Assembly (NCBI RefSeq): GCF_005239225.2
Contig: NC_133293.1
Coordinates: forward strand, 2,666,001-2,730,000
Reading direction: 5' to 3'
DNA: 64,000 bases
DNA from: Populus alba
Taxonomy: Eukaryota; Streptophyta; Magnoliopsida; Malpighiales; Salicaceae
Every line of letters begins with the position of its first letter. Position 1 is the first letter of the stretch. Below are positions 13,587-24,480 of the stretch, piece by piece. Made by a program: the position numbers and the translations under genes. The notes beneath the pieces are model-generated. The model saw only the letters and a program-made list of their open reading frames with translations. It made no database searches and was not told the origin of the DNA.

Positions 13587-13591
13587 CCTCC

Positions 13592-14404
13592 CACTTGGAT
13601 GAAGAAGAAAAAGACTTCCAGTCTTGGAAAAAAAAGGAAAAAATTTATAAATACACTTCGAACAACCCAAGCAAGAGATTCACAATGTTCTCTCTCAAAA
13701 TTTATTCTGAGTATTTACGATACATAAAAAAAAAATCTTATTTTTAGAATTTAATGCTCATTTACCATAAATTTTCATAATAAAATCATTAACTTAATTA
13801 TTGAAATATCACTAAAATCCCCAAAAATAGACTATTTTTGCAAAAAATATAGTCTCTGTCACCATCAGTTATGAAAAATAAAAAATAAACATAAACTTAT
13901 AATCATTCATCATTCAAACACGATGAAAAATCCTTCACATTCTGGATTTTAAAAGCATCATCACGATAATATTAAAGAGCTCAGTTATTCTAGATTGAAC
14001 TGCAATATAATTGATTTTGTTTTTATCAATCAGGACGGGCATCAAGAAAATAAAAAAGAAATGTGAGCTTTGAGATACAATCTCATGTCCATAGTCTCAA
14101 CTCTAAAAAGACTTCACCTAAGTCAGCTGACATTCAGGAAATCCATCTTCTTGTCTCTTGCAAAACTCAAACAATAGTAAGAAATCACTGGCATGCTGGG
14201 AAAGAAGATCTTTAGCATGGATTTTCTTTTAAAAAACTGTCAATACTTCCTTCCAGTAATTTTCAGATCACCTAACTGGATATCCTTCATGTAATTTATT
14301 AGTGATTTTTAAGCGTTTTCCACAATATCATTTATGTGCTTCACCACATCAGACGGAAAAACAACTCAGAAGGAAATAGATCGTGCTGCCAACCAAGTTC
14401 ATAA
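13592..14404. other. Non-coding stretch between Copia element and RH58 pseudogene
   Basis: The sequence is AT-rich and I recognise no coding potential. The part from about 14050 onward may be former 3' flank or 3'UTR of the decayed helicase gene that ends near 14405 on the minus strand. Confidence 0.4.
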
Positions 14405-15755
14405 ATTCAAATTGACATTGAAACTCCAGAAAAAGCTCTTGATAGTAAACATCAATTCGTTTTCATATCGTTGCAAAACAAACCGCTGCTCAGGCATAAT
14501 AATATTGGTAATATTATGCCAGATCAAAGTTGAATATGTAAGTTTTTTCTGCAAGATCAACCCCTCTTGCAGCTATTTCTATTGCTACAAGAAGATAGCC
14601 TCTTCCTTGTCTCACCTCCAGTATCCAAAAAGTAAATGCATCAAAACAAGTATATATTGACTTGGGGAAGTAAATGGAAGAAACAGAACCATGGTTTAAC
14701 TGACGTCTGCTTTGCTATTTTCAATTTTTGTTTTGTGCACGTCGCAAGAGCCAACAGCTTACTGTGATAATTTCAGATGTTCGGGCCAAAGATGGTGTCA
14801 TCAGATAATTTAAAATCAAACAAGAAAAGAGTTAAAAAGATATAATTCACTGCATAAAGCTGTCCTCTTATGGAAACAAGATAAAGGTGAATAACTCACC
14901 AAATAGCTTTCTAACAAAATCTAATTTTGGATTCCTGCAAACATCCATGAACTCATAGCTATGTCGACAAATGGCAGATAAGTTGTCTAGCCCAGCCAAA
15001 GATTTCAGACCTTTCTGAGCTGAATGACAGCATACAATTATGCTTGACATTGGTGCATGCTCTTCTTTCGAGCCATGTATTCTACAATACAATTCCACTT
15101 AAATGAAAGGGCAAGGTGAAGAAATCAAACAATTATTGTTTACATGAGTAGAAAATGTTCATTGTCAGTAAGAGGAGTATCAATTCAAGAAATCAACACG
15201 TTGAGAAGGACAGAAAGAACAACCTTGGTCCAATTCTTCTGTGTTCGATCATAATAAAAATTGGTTGTGCTGAGGGATAGATGCCCCGGCAAAAACTGTC
15301 TGACGGCTGTTGCATGATGAATAACATGTCAAGAGTTTGCTTTGAAGAGCTGAACATGAAATCAACTTTTTGTGCAGTACACCAAAAGCAGTAACGGAAA
15401 ACAGTAAGACAAGTAAATGATGTATTTAGAGATTTTTGGTTTGCATGGACTAGCAACATACCCAGCAGAATAATTACTCAAAAAGTAAATGAGTATCTGT
15501 AATCAGTCTTAAAACTCTGTAGGAAACAAATCAAGGAACACAAAAACTGTACTCTACTCCAAGCTATAAGGACAGTTAATTCTGAGAACATTCTCATAAA
15601 AAAATCTTTGAAGTATCTACGCGCATTCCTAAAACACCAGACAATTAAGGAGACGATCGAGAATCACCTCATCAATAACCACCACTTGCATTGATTCAGT
15701 TTAAACGAGTGGTTCTCGAGCATTTGTCACAAACTCTAAAAGGAGCTACCTGAGA
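14405..15755 (-). pseudogene. RH58: Decayed DEAD-box RNA helicase, RH58-like
   Basis: Read on the minus strand, helicase pieces appear in family order but in shifting frames. At 15750-15668 there is S-L-stop-Q-M-L-E-N-H-S-F-K, then, after a 1-nt loss, ESMQVVVIDE, which carries the DEVD-type box. At about 15380-15240 comes VDFMFSSSKQ, then in another frame NSRQTVFAGASIPQHNQF. At about 15065-14960 a weak match contains APMSSIIV. At 14615-14500 lies EVRQGRGYLLVAIEIAARG, then VDLAEKTYIFNFDL and a stop. At about 14490-14455 is EQRFVLQRYENELMF. The arginine-finger segment that should sit between the last two is deleted. Segments remain separated by intron-like gaps, so this is a decayed genomic copy, not a processed one. 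RH58 is a plastid-targeted helicase in Arabidopsis; nothing here could encode it. Confidence 0.85.
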
Positions 15756-17932
15756 TTTCTTACCAGGGATAATCTCAAATAGTAAGCCCACCTTTTCAAG
15801 TACTTCCATAGCCATCGAAGCTATTTAAACTGTGAATAGTGAAGTTTTAAGAAAAATATGAAAGGCAGCCTCACTTTAACTCACGGTTTTTTGCTTCGAA
15901 ACTCCCTCGGTTTCTCTCTTCTTTCTGCTCCAACAAGTGCTTCTGTCTTCAATTCCTTCAGGGCTGGGTTCAATATGCATTCAAGCCTCGGGGCACCTCA
16001 AACTCATCCTTAATAGCTGCTCCTTGTTGGCAGCATCAAAGTTCTTCATTTCCCTTGTCGTTTGCGTTGATCTTGGCCCTCTATTCTGCTGTTCCAGGCC
16101 TCGGTTTTTGGCTTGATTTTGAAAGAATCATAGTGGCGTGCGATGTGTTTTTCCGGGAGATCTAGTTGCAAGCAAGGTCCCTTGTCTCTGCAGGTTTGTC
16201 CCTTGTTCAGCAGCTGCAACTGAAGGCCAACAGAGTACAAGCTAGCTAGGCGCGGTCTTTTGTCCAGTTGAAGGAGTTTGTTTTAGGTTCCAAGATTCTG
16301 GTTTGTTAGGGAATCTCAAATTTCCATAAATGTGAAAAATATCGTGTTCGTATTTAGAACTCTTACATTCCTAAAGAAGTAAAATTGCTTGAAAAAATTC
16401 CAGGAATCCCTACACCAACCGCATCTTACAGCAGCCCCAGACCAGGCTGGGCTTGCCTGTCTCGAGTCTTGTAACCCTTTCTTGTTTACATATTATAACG
16501 CTTCCAAGCAAGATAACCAGGCACCAGGACGGTTATCAAACTTGTGTTTGTATAATGTCAAAGCTTTTCCACCTTTCTGCCAACATGCAAAAGCCAAGAT
16601 AGGCAAACGAGAGATTTGACACAAACACTCAGTCCAGACCAACACAACTCGTAAGCTGATGAGATGAAAACAGAAAAGACTACAGAGGACCACTTAAGGA
16701 GTGGCAGTTGCAGGAAGATAGAGGTGACATCTTCAAGGATAAAGTAGAGAAAGGATTGTACGAGATGGTTCGGTTGCACAGTGTATTCATATACGTGCGA
16801 TGATTCTCATGTGCGTGGCACGTGTGTGTATTCCTTTTGGGATATTTTCCGGCTAGGAAGACAAATATACAAGTCAAGCTTGCATCTTGGTGTCTCAACA
16901 AATAATTAAAGTGACAAATAGTTACACAGCCACAAAAAGAAAACAAATAGAAAGGAAAGAAAGAAAGAAAACAAATGCAAGAAAATAAAATAAAGAAAAT
17001 TGAAGAAAATAAAAATAAAAGAGAAGAAAACGCAGAAAGTGAAATATACAGAGCATTATAGGTGACACGTCTAGTCCTAAACCATAGATGCCACATCTCT
17101 TTCTACATCATGGATTCTTGATGCAGGCCAGGCTCCACCCCATTATATCAAAACATTCAAATAAGCAGCAGCCTCTGAGCATTTCATTTGTATTAGTAAC
17201 TACCAGATATTCAGTTCCCTCACAAACTTTATTGCACCCACAATCAGCCCAGAAAACTCCATTCCACCTGGACCAAATAAAATGATAGGGTTACTAACAC
17301 TCATCAGGATAACTGTTGGCATACATGATAAAACTGCAAGATGGAGGACATAAAGCCCCAACATTTATCTAAAATAAAGAGATGCCTATAATCAAAGCTT
17401 CTACAGCATTGGACAATTGCTATTCAGAATGCCAATAAACCTAGGTACATTGTTATTCAATTTCTTATGTAGTTCAATAAAGCAGCATAACACATCAAGG
17501 CTTTTGAAGAACAGGAGACTAATTTGATGGAGGGCGAATGGGGAAATGTAAGCCCCCAAACACACAAAAGAAAGGCTGATGTTCCTTTCGCAGTCCAGTT
17601 AAGGTTAATCTGGTTTAAAGGTCAATCATTTAAGGTTTCACAATCCAACTCCTAGAGACCACACCTATTACCCCAGAAATACAAAATAGCCATGATAAGG
17701 ACAAAAAGACGCAAGCCACTTTCATTGCTACATTTTCATGATTGCATTTCATACTAATGCAACAGAGCTTGGATAGGATTTCTTTTTGCGGTTTATACTA
17801 TTCTCCATATAAAATCATGGTTCTGGACAGTTTGGATATTCTTTTGAAATACACAGAAGTTGTAATAAAATGATGGCCTGGGAAATTTTAGTTTCTAAGA
17901 GAGTAACTTCAAACCTGCTCAATCATGTGTCA
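15756..17932. other. Intergenic region and probable 3'UTR of the Tubby-like gene
   Basis: No coding region is recognised. The few hundred bases below 17933 are likely 3'UTR of the minus-strand Tubby-like gene. The part at 15780-16260 may hold degraded upstream exons of the RH58 pseudogene, but I could not match them. The longest open frame (16680-17096, minus, 138 aa) is Ser/Phe/Leu-rich low-complexity sequence opposite an A-rich stretch and is not credible. Confidence 0.4.
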
Positions 17933-20686
17933 TCATTCACAAGCTATTTTGGTGTCAAAGCTACTGAGGCAAATTGCAAATGCTTGGAATGCAGAGATTG
18001 GATAACGGTAATCCATGGTAAACAAATCCTTTCCCACTTTGCCAAATTGAAGGATGATATTCTCATGTTCTGGCCCGGCTGGGCCATTTTCCTGGGAAGC
18101 GACCAGCTGGAAGTTTTTCACTGAAGCAACTGTAACTCGTCCATGGAAGTTCAAACACCAACACTGGAGCTGCTCATGCCACCTTGGAGCCTTGTTTCTC
18201 AGTACCAAAGCTCCTTCTCTCTGACTGGACAAGGGTCCTGATTGAAAGCTCTCAACCCTCTCAACATGGTTTGACTTTGACCGGAAAAACAGGAGTGATG
18301 GAAAGAAATCTGCACTATGATGATAAAACTCGGTCTGTGTGGGAGCTACTCCACCAGGTTCAATGGCAGCAGCAGGGATGGCGTCCATAATGCAATGCAT
18401 TCTCCTAGGACCTCTGCTTGATATGTGAAAGAATTTTAGAAATTAACCAGGCTTCTAGTATAGATTGCTTAGTGATTTGATTGTGGTAGAAAAAAAATAA
18501 AAATTTATTTGTTGGAAATGGCCAAAGAAAGCCATTCATTCACTTATTTCCAAAGAAATATCAGTAAATTGTAGAATGTGCCCAAATCTTTACCTGGAAC
18601 CCAATACATTTAATTCATATGAGATGTTAGCAACTGGGTAGTTGCCAGTAGGGACCCTTGGAGAAACTTGTTTCAAATTTACCAGCCTAGAGGAGTAACT
18701 TTTTGTCATCTTGGCTCCAGCATGAGGTGGCTGCCCATCAAAGACTGTGAACTTGGTTCCTATAAAATTGGATCTTCACAGGAGAGAAAATGTTAAATCC
18801 CAGCCAGAAAGAGAGCCAGAGAAAACTCATTCTGTGTGTCTAGTGTATCATACCTAAGTTTCCCAGCATAAGTATTGCTTCCCTTTGACATATCATCAGT
18901 ATCTAGAGAGATGATATAATCTGTGCAGGTGGGGCGTCTACACTTGCGTGCAGCAAGAAGGAACTTACCGTCTTCAGTTAATGCTGTATTAAGAACCACA
19001 CAAATTCAAAAAGTTAAATTCTCCAAGCTACCAGTAAAAGCCAGGTCCCTCCTAAAATTCAGTGGTTAATCAAATTGAAAACCTCAACAAACAATCTAAA
19101 AAAAAGACTGACAAAGATGCAAGATGAATCTGTGAATCATAAATCTAGCTCACCATATAGGCAACTTAAGAACAAATTGACCACCTTTAAGATCCTACTC
19201 ACCATTATTTAAACTGAGATACAGACGGTACGTTTGAGTGGACCTGCAACGCTTTATGAAGCACTGGAGGAGTTGTTCCCTTGGACCAGGCTGCAAACAA
19301 TAAAATCAAATGAGACAACGCACAAAGGATAGATTCCAAAAGAAGAAAGCAACAAGCTGATTGTGTAACCAAACTCAAAACACAGACAGTGAAAAAATTC
19401 CCAAATCACAAACAACCCATATTCCCATATCAGAATCGTGGATCATTTAATCAATTGACGGGTTGTCACTACTAACATTAATGCAGTTTATTTAGCAAAA
19501 CATTATAGACATATCGAACCAAAGTAAGGAAATTTAGAAAGAAGAAACAAAATCAGCATCACTAAACAAAAGTTGAAGCTACTCATCACCATGGACCTAC
19601 ACCATCAAAGCAAAAGGTGGTCCAAAAAGGATATACACCGCTTTTTTTTAGGTGTTTTCAAGCAAGATTACCCTCAAAACCTTGCAGATGGGCGGAATGG
19701 TCTTATTCTGAAAAAGGCGGTCCCAAAACCCTTTTCCCTGTAATTAATATTTGGAGGAAATGATTGAAATCTCAAGCATAGAAATATCCTAAACAAGCAA
19801 GGTTTCAAAAAACATCACCGCTTGCCGTTTACTAGACATACAATTTCCCACACAATCAACCTAAATTGTAATAAATTAAAAACAAGTTTGTCAGAGATGA
19901 GCACCTATTCGATGTTTGTCCATTACAACTTCAAACCACGTATCTAAGATCACCAGTCAAAACAACACTAAAATCATGATTAGCAAATTAATTCTTCAGT
20001 TGCATCTTTCTGGGCTCCCAAGCACTCTCTACTCTACTGTAAGTTTGCAACATTGACAGCCACTCTAAAGTCTAAATTACATTCCTCACGCAAGCAAGGT
20101 ACAAACAACAGTACCAGAACAAGCTTTACGAATCCCAAGACACAAAATGCATATCATAATAATCCATCGAAAACAGCAATCATTTAACAATAGCCAAAAC
20201 CAATTAAAACCCACTTTAAATTCCCAGAAATGAGTTCCATTCTTCATCAATCCATGATCTCATCACTGACAATCAAATCAAGGATCAAAACACAAAATCA
20301 AAACCATAAACCCCAATCATAATTAACTCACAAAAACTCAAAATTAAAACAAAAACAAAGTAACATAAAAGAGCTACCTGCTTGACAGAGATCGGAAAAG
20401 TGATTTTGCCTGAGAGTTCAGGGACTTTAACTAAATCTTTAGTTATATGTCTCCAACTCCTACAAACACCAGCACAAGCCACCACATTTTTTCTTGGTGG
20501 CCAACTACTCTCTGATTCTTCTATTCTAACAAGCACTTCTCTTAACAACTCTTGTGGCAAATGAGCCCAACATGAAGTAGTCTCTGCAACACCGCCAGCG
20601 GCAAAAAGGTTCAGCTCCGGTGCTGAGCTGTACTGGACCACCCTGTGTGATGTTGACCTGTTAATTATGCTCTTAATCGCTGGCAT
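17933..20686 (-). CDS. Tubby-like F-box protein (5 exons)
   Basis: The exons are 20686-20378, 19290-19203, 18983-18854, 18773-18594 and 18413-17933, all with GT-AG introns and matching phases, giving 395 aa. The start [12 protein letters not shown] at 20686 is the only Met that includes the N-terminal extension. Residues 40-90 form an F-box ([20 protein letters not shown]... with WRHITKD), predicted to dock on ASK/SKP1 in an SCF E3 ligase. The Tubby domain runs from about residue 95 to the end. It includes [42 protein letters not shown] and the family C-terminus [23 protein letters not shown] split over the last 23 codons. Tubby domains bind membrane phosphoinositides, and plant members tether to the plasma membrane and are released under stress. 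The length fits plant TLPs (about 380-430 aa). Which paralogue it is cannot be settled by eye. Confidence 0.95.
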
Positions 20687-20808
20687 TTTTGGGAAATTCG
20701 AGAGCTTTAAGGAAAAATAGGAACTGGGTTTTTCATTTTTGGTCTTGATAGAGAGGGATCTGGGATTGGGCTGTGAGATATAGGGAGAGAGAAAGAGATG
20801 GAGATGTG

Positions 20809-20871
20809 TTGTGGATGTGGATGTGGATGTGGAGAGGAAGGGGTCAGTGAGAGAGAGAGAGAGAGAGAGAG
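20809..20871. repeat. GTGGAT and GA simple repeats in the Tubby-like gene leader
   Basis: The plus strand shows a hexanucleotide GTGGAT run at about 20811-20832 and a (GA)n run at 20849-20871. On the minus strand these are ATCCAC and (TC)n repeats 125-185 nt upstream of the ATG. They therefore probably fall in the 5'UTR or core promoter. They are candidates for length polymorphism. Confidence 0.7.
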
Positions 20872-20879
20872 ATGGAGGC

Positions 20880-21810
20880 TATGAATATGTCTTGTTGGTT
20901 AAGGATTAAGAAGAGGAAATTACTTTATTAGTATAGGTATTAGTACTAACCTTATCTGGTATTTGATTTTTTGTTCCGTTTTTTTATGTTATTTTCTCAT
21001 GCTCATTAATTAGTGAGTTACTAATTATATATTTTGAATTTAATTTGAATAAGAATAATTTAGTGTATGATAAGAATACAAATAATTTTGTTTTTTATAT
21101 TTTATTTCTATTAAATAATTTAAATCATTAAATGGAGAGAGTTTAAACTTAAGAAATTGGTGTTTTCTAATCATATTTTAAATATAACCATCAAATTTAA
21201 AATTAAAATTAAAGATCTCGATTAGATGAGAGAAATAAAATAATAAATTTTTAAATTATTATTATTATTAGATTTCAATAAATCATGTCTTTTAAATTTA
21301 AATTCAATGTTAATACATATGTATCAAAACTGAAGGGTTCTTGATACCTTTTGTTTTAATTGTTGAATGATAAAAATATTATATGTTAAGAACCTAGTTG
21401 TTAATTTCTACTTTTAGAGAGGCTAATCTTATCATAATTCTTGTCCATTGAATTAGTGGTCCAATTCTTTTGTTTAAGAAAATAAAATTTCAGTAAAATT
21501 AATATTGTTTTTATTCAACAAGTAAAAAAAATTCATAGTTAATGGTGAAGAAAATTTAGAACTTCTTGAATTTATATTTATAAACATGTACTCTAAGAAC
21601 ACGTTATAACTTTTCAAAATTTTAATTTCTGACTATAAGGATAGATTCTTGTTTGTGGCGTGTGTAATTTTGAAATCTAAAATAAAAAAAAGTTTTTTTT
21701 TTTTATAGGGGTTTAATTTCTATATAATATTAATGCAACATTAATTGAGAATGGTTTTAGGAAATTAAATTTTGAATCTTATACAAGTTAATCCAAATCC
21801 TAAAAGTACA
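20880..21810. other. AT-rich upstream region of the Tubby-like gene
   Basis: No gene is seen. The stretch is probably promoter-distal sequence grading into repeats, and it ends at the TRIM insertion site. Confidence 0.4.
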
Positions 21811-21815
21811 TTAAT

Positions 21816-21998
21816 TGTAATAGTTCGGCCTAACTTGCTATATATTATCCACTTGAAGCCTTACTGTCCTCATGATTTTGTTTCAGGTGACGCAAGCTCA
21901 CTTTTAAACCTGACACCCTAAAACGCGTACAACAAAGCAATCAAAACTACTCATAAAGCTCTAGATCTAGACGCACGCTTTCGATATAGGATATCATA
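21816..21998 (-). repeat. 3' LTR of the TRIM
   Basis: On the plus strand it begins TGTAATAGTTCGG and ends GGATATCATA. It shares 'actactcataaagc' and 'cctcatgattttgtt'-like text with the other LTR. Confidence 0.85.
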
Positions 21999-22027
21999 AT
22001 CCCCTAACCTTAAAACAAGTCGTCCTT

Positions 22028-22040
22028 GGCTCTAATACCA
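22028..22040 (-). other. TRIM primer-binding site
   Basis: TGGTATTAGAGCC on the minus strand differs by one base from TGGTATCAGAGCC, the usual initiator-Met tRNA complement in plant LTR elements. It lies 2 nt inside the LTR at 22043. Confidence 0.8.
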
Positions 22041-22042
22041 AA

Positions 22043-22228
22043 TATAATAGCCCGCCCCAACTTACCGTATATTATCTGTTTTGGATCTTAGCACCCTCAC
22101 GATTTTGTTCCTGGTGACGCGAGCCCACTTCTAAGCCTGATGCCTCAAAACACGTACAACAGGTCATCAACCAGCACTACTCATAAAGCCCTGGCTCTGG
22201 ACGCTCGCTTTCAATGTGGGATATCATA
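22043..22228 (-). repeat. 5' LTR of the TRIM
   Basis: On the plus strand it begins TATAATAGCCCGCC and ends GGATATCATA. The terminal TG is mutated to TA on the plus strand. It pairs with 21816-21998. Confidence 0.85.
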
Positions 22229-24274
22229 TTAATAGAGTATATTATTGCTTAAGACAAATACACGCTCTTCTTGTTTACGCAAACATCATGACAAAATTAC
22301 TCTAATATTTTTATATCATACATTATAAAACTTGGCTTGTGTCATAGCCAGTTCAATATCTATAAATCAATTCAAAATATCTTTTCAAGAATTATTTTTA
22401 AGTTTTACAATGTTATTTTAAGAAAAGTCAAATTAAATCTCATTTAAATTTAATTGTTTTTTTATGCAGTGGAAATTAAAAAGACACAAACTAAAAAACT
22501 CTCATAAAATTAGTACCCAATGAATCTACCATAAGGAAAGAGTCTAGCCCTAGAGGAGAAATGTCCCATACCTTGAACAAATCATGATTCTTTGCACCAT
22601 GTTTAGCCAAAAAACATAACACGCATTTGCTTCCCTCGATGTATATTGCATATAAACCTCACATTCCCTTGCAAGAAGGAACTTGACATCTACGACAATC
22701 ACACTCAATTTGTGGAATTTAGAATTGTCCTTTTTCACAAGCCTAATTGCCTCTTTAGAATTAGATTGGAGAATGATTCTCTTATGGCCCTCTATCAGAT
22801 GCTACATCTAAGCCATGTTTAATTGCTAAAAGCCTTGGAAGAAGATTTGATCCAAAACCACAAAAACCCGAGAAACCCACCATCCAATGACCCTCATTTT
22901 TTCAAACCAGTCCCCAAAATCCAAACATGTCTAGGTTGCCCTGAGAGATACCATCTACATTCACACAAACATAGCCTTCATCTAGACGAAGCCAAGAAAC
23001 ATATATTGGATCTCTTTGAACTAAATCCAAGCTGCCCCAAACCTTTCGGCATTCATCATTTAAATGATGAATTTGGTTAATGATCTAGGAATCCCCTCTA
23101 AATATTCATCATGCACAATATAGTTCTTATGCTTCCATAACCATCAGAAGGTCGAAAGGAATAAAGTTGTTGCATTGGATGAGATAAAGTTTTGACACCA
23201 AACTTTAACTTCAGCACTTTAAAAGTCCTGCAAATAAACAAAGTCGGGTGTCTCTCAAACATTTTTAACATACACACAATCTCTTGAGCAATGTAGGATA
23301 TCTTCCTCCTCCCTATTGCAGTAGTAATAGGTCAATGAAGAAGCCAAGTGTCGTTTAAAACATAAAGAATTTGTAGGCAAACAATCATGCCAAATTTTTC
23401 ATATCATTAACCGAATCTTTTTGGGAATTTTCAATCTCCAAATCCAAGACCAATGTCAATCACCATTGAGAGTAACATAAGATTTTAGAAGCTATAAGTA
23501 GGTTGATTTCGGGCTATAAATTCTCGTAATATTAGACAACCAAATGATGTTATCATCAGACCGAAGATATAAAGGTATTGGGATAGCTATAACAAGGTTC
23601 CTAATATCATCAGGAAGATTAGTCATAAGTTGTTTGAAGTTCTAGTATCCATTAATTCATAAATCATTCACCTTCGAATTAGAATCACTAATATGAACAT
23701 AGTCAACAAAGGAACCCATTGTGCCTGCATCAAGCCATCAGCCAAACCATAATGAAACATCATTTTTACCCAATTTAAATGAAAAATCATCACGTAAGCA
23801 TTTGAAAGCTTTATAAACAACTTTCCGCGTGTTAGACGTTGTTTTGAAGAAGGAGAACAATAAAACAAACTAGAATTTCTCATATATTTGTGATGAAATA
23901 TTTGAACCCACGGCTTCCTCCCACCACAAAGTAATTACCTAGCTAGTTTGCTAAGGATAGAAACATTAGCTAGCCTAGTTTCTCCAATGCAAAGCCCCCC
24001 AAAATTCCTCGGCTTGATGATGGTCTTCCAATTAATTAAATTGAAACCTTGGCTTAGTCACCCATGACCCAAATAAAATTCTTGATAGTCTTGTCAATGC
24101 TATTACACACAGCTTTCAGAAACAATTGATTTTGCATATAATATATAGGGATAAAAGAAATAAATGTGCAAGCTAGAGTTACCCTTCCTGCTCTATTAAG
24201 CATACGAACCTTCCAACTTTCCAGTCTAGATTAAATATGGTCCATGATGAAGTTGAAGTCTGATCGCTTTACAC

Positions 24275-24480
24275 GTAGTGGTGGAGACAGGGGGCTGGTA
24301 GGGACCCCAACCCTTTCAAGGAAATGTTTTTTCCAACCCCTCCTTTAACAATGTTTATAGTTTTAGTAGTAAAACAACTTAAATCTTGGCCCTTCTCGAA
24401 TAATTCTTCTAATTTCCTCCCCTTTAATTTTATTTTCTAACTTCACCCTTGTTTACACACCCCTGAATCAAAGGAAAATC
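24275..24480. mobile_element. Small insertion inside the LINE, hAT-MITE-like
   Basis: The LINE reading breaks between about 24480 and 24275. The inserted text starts with 'gtagtggtggagacaggggg' and ends near 'acacccctgaatc', with a G/C-rich 'agggaccccaacccttt' next to the left end. It resembles the gtggcggagcca-type ends of the element at 30104-30909. I could not define exact ends or a target duplication. Confidence 0.4.

Larger units (their letters stand above)
8618..13591 (+). mobile_element. Degenerate Ty1/Copia LTR retrotransposon, both LTRs and TSD present
   Basis: The element is bounded by two direct repeats (8623-8839 and 13368-13586) and flanked by the 5-bp target duplication CCTCC at 8618-8622 and 13587-13591. 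A primer-binding site resembling the initiator-Met tRNA complement starts at 8840 (TGATATCAAAGC, consensus TGGTATCAGAGC). The polypurine tract GAGGGGGAG lies just before the 3' LTR. In between, gag, protease, integrase, reverse transcriptase and RNase H segments follow in Copia order but are broken by frameshifts and stops. The LTRs differ at many positions by eye, so the insertion is not recent. Confidence 0.92.
21816..22228 (-). mobile_element. Complete 413-bp TRIM retrotransposon (LTR - 44-bp interior - LTR)
   Basis: Two direct repeats of 183 and 186 bp (21816-21998 and 22043-22228) enclose only 44 bp. Read on the minus strand, the interior holds TGGTATTAGAGCC (22040-22028), close to the tRNA-iMet primer site and 2 nt from the LTR. 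It ends in the purine tract AAGGTTAGGGGAT (22011-21999) against the second LTR. The element is flanked by TTAAT at 21811-21815 and at 22229-22233, an exact 5-bp target duplication. It has no coding capacity, so it must have moved with enzymes made elsewhere. The LTRs agree at roughly three quarters of positions by eye, so it is old. A solo LTR of the family lies at 42155-42325. Confidence 0.88.

Noticed and set aside
14334..14660. Plus-strand open frame of 108 aa
   Set aside because: It is antisense to the RH58 pseudogene, whose helicase motifs are read on the minus strand.
16680..17096. Minus-strand open frame of 138 aa
   Set aside because: Ser/Phe/Leu-rich translation of the complement of an A-rich low-complexity tract; no domain or splice context.
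18184..18390. Plus-strand open frame of 68 aa
   Set aside because: It is the shadow of the last exon of the Tubby-like gene.
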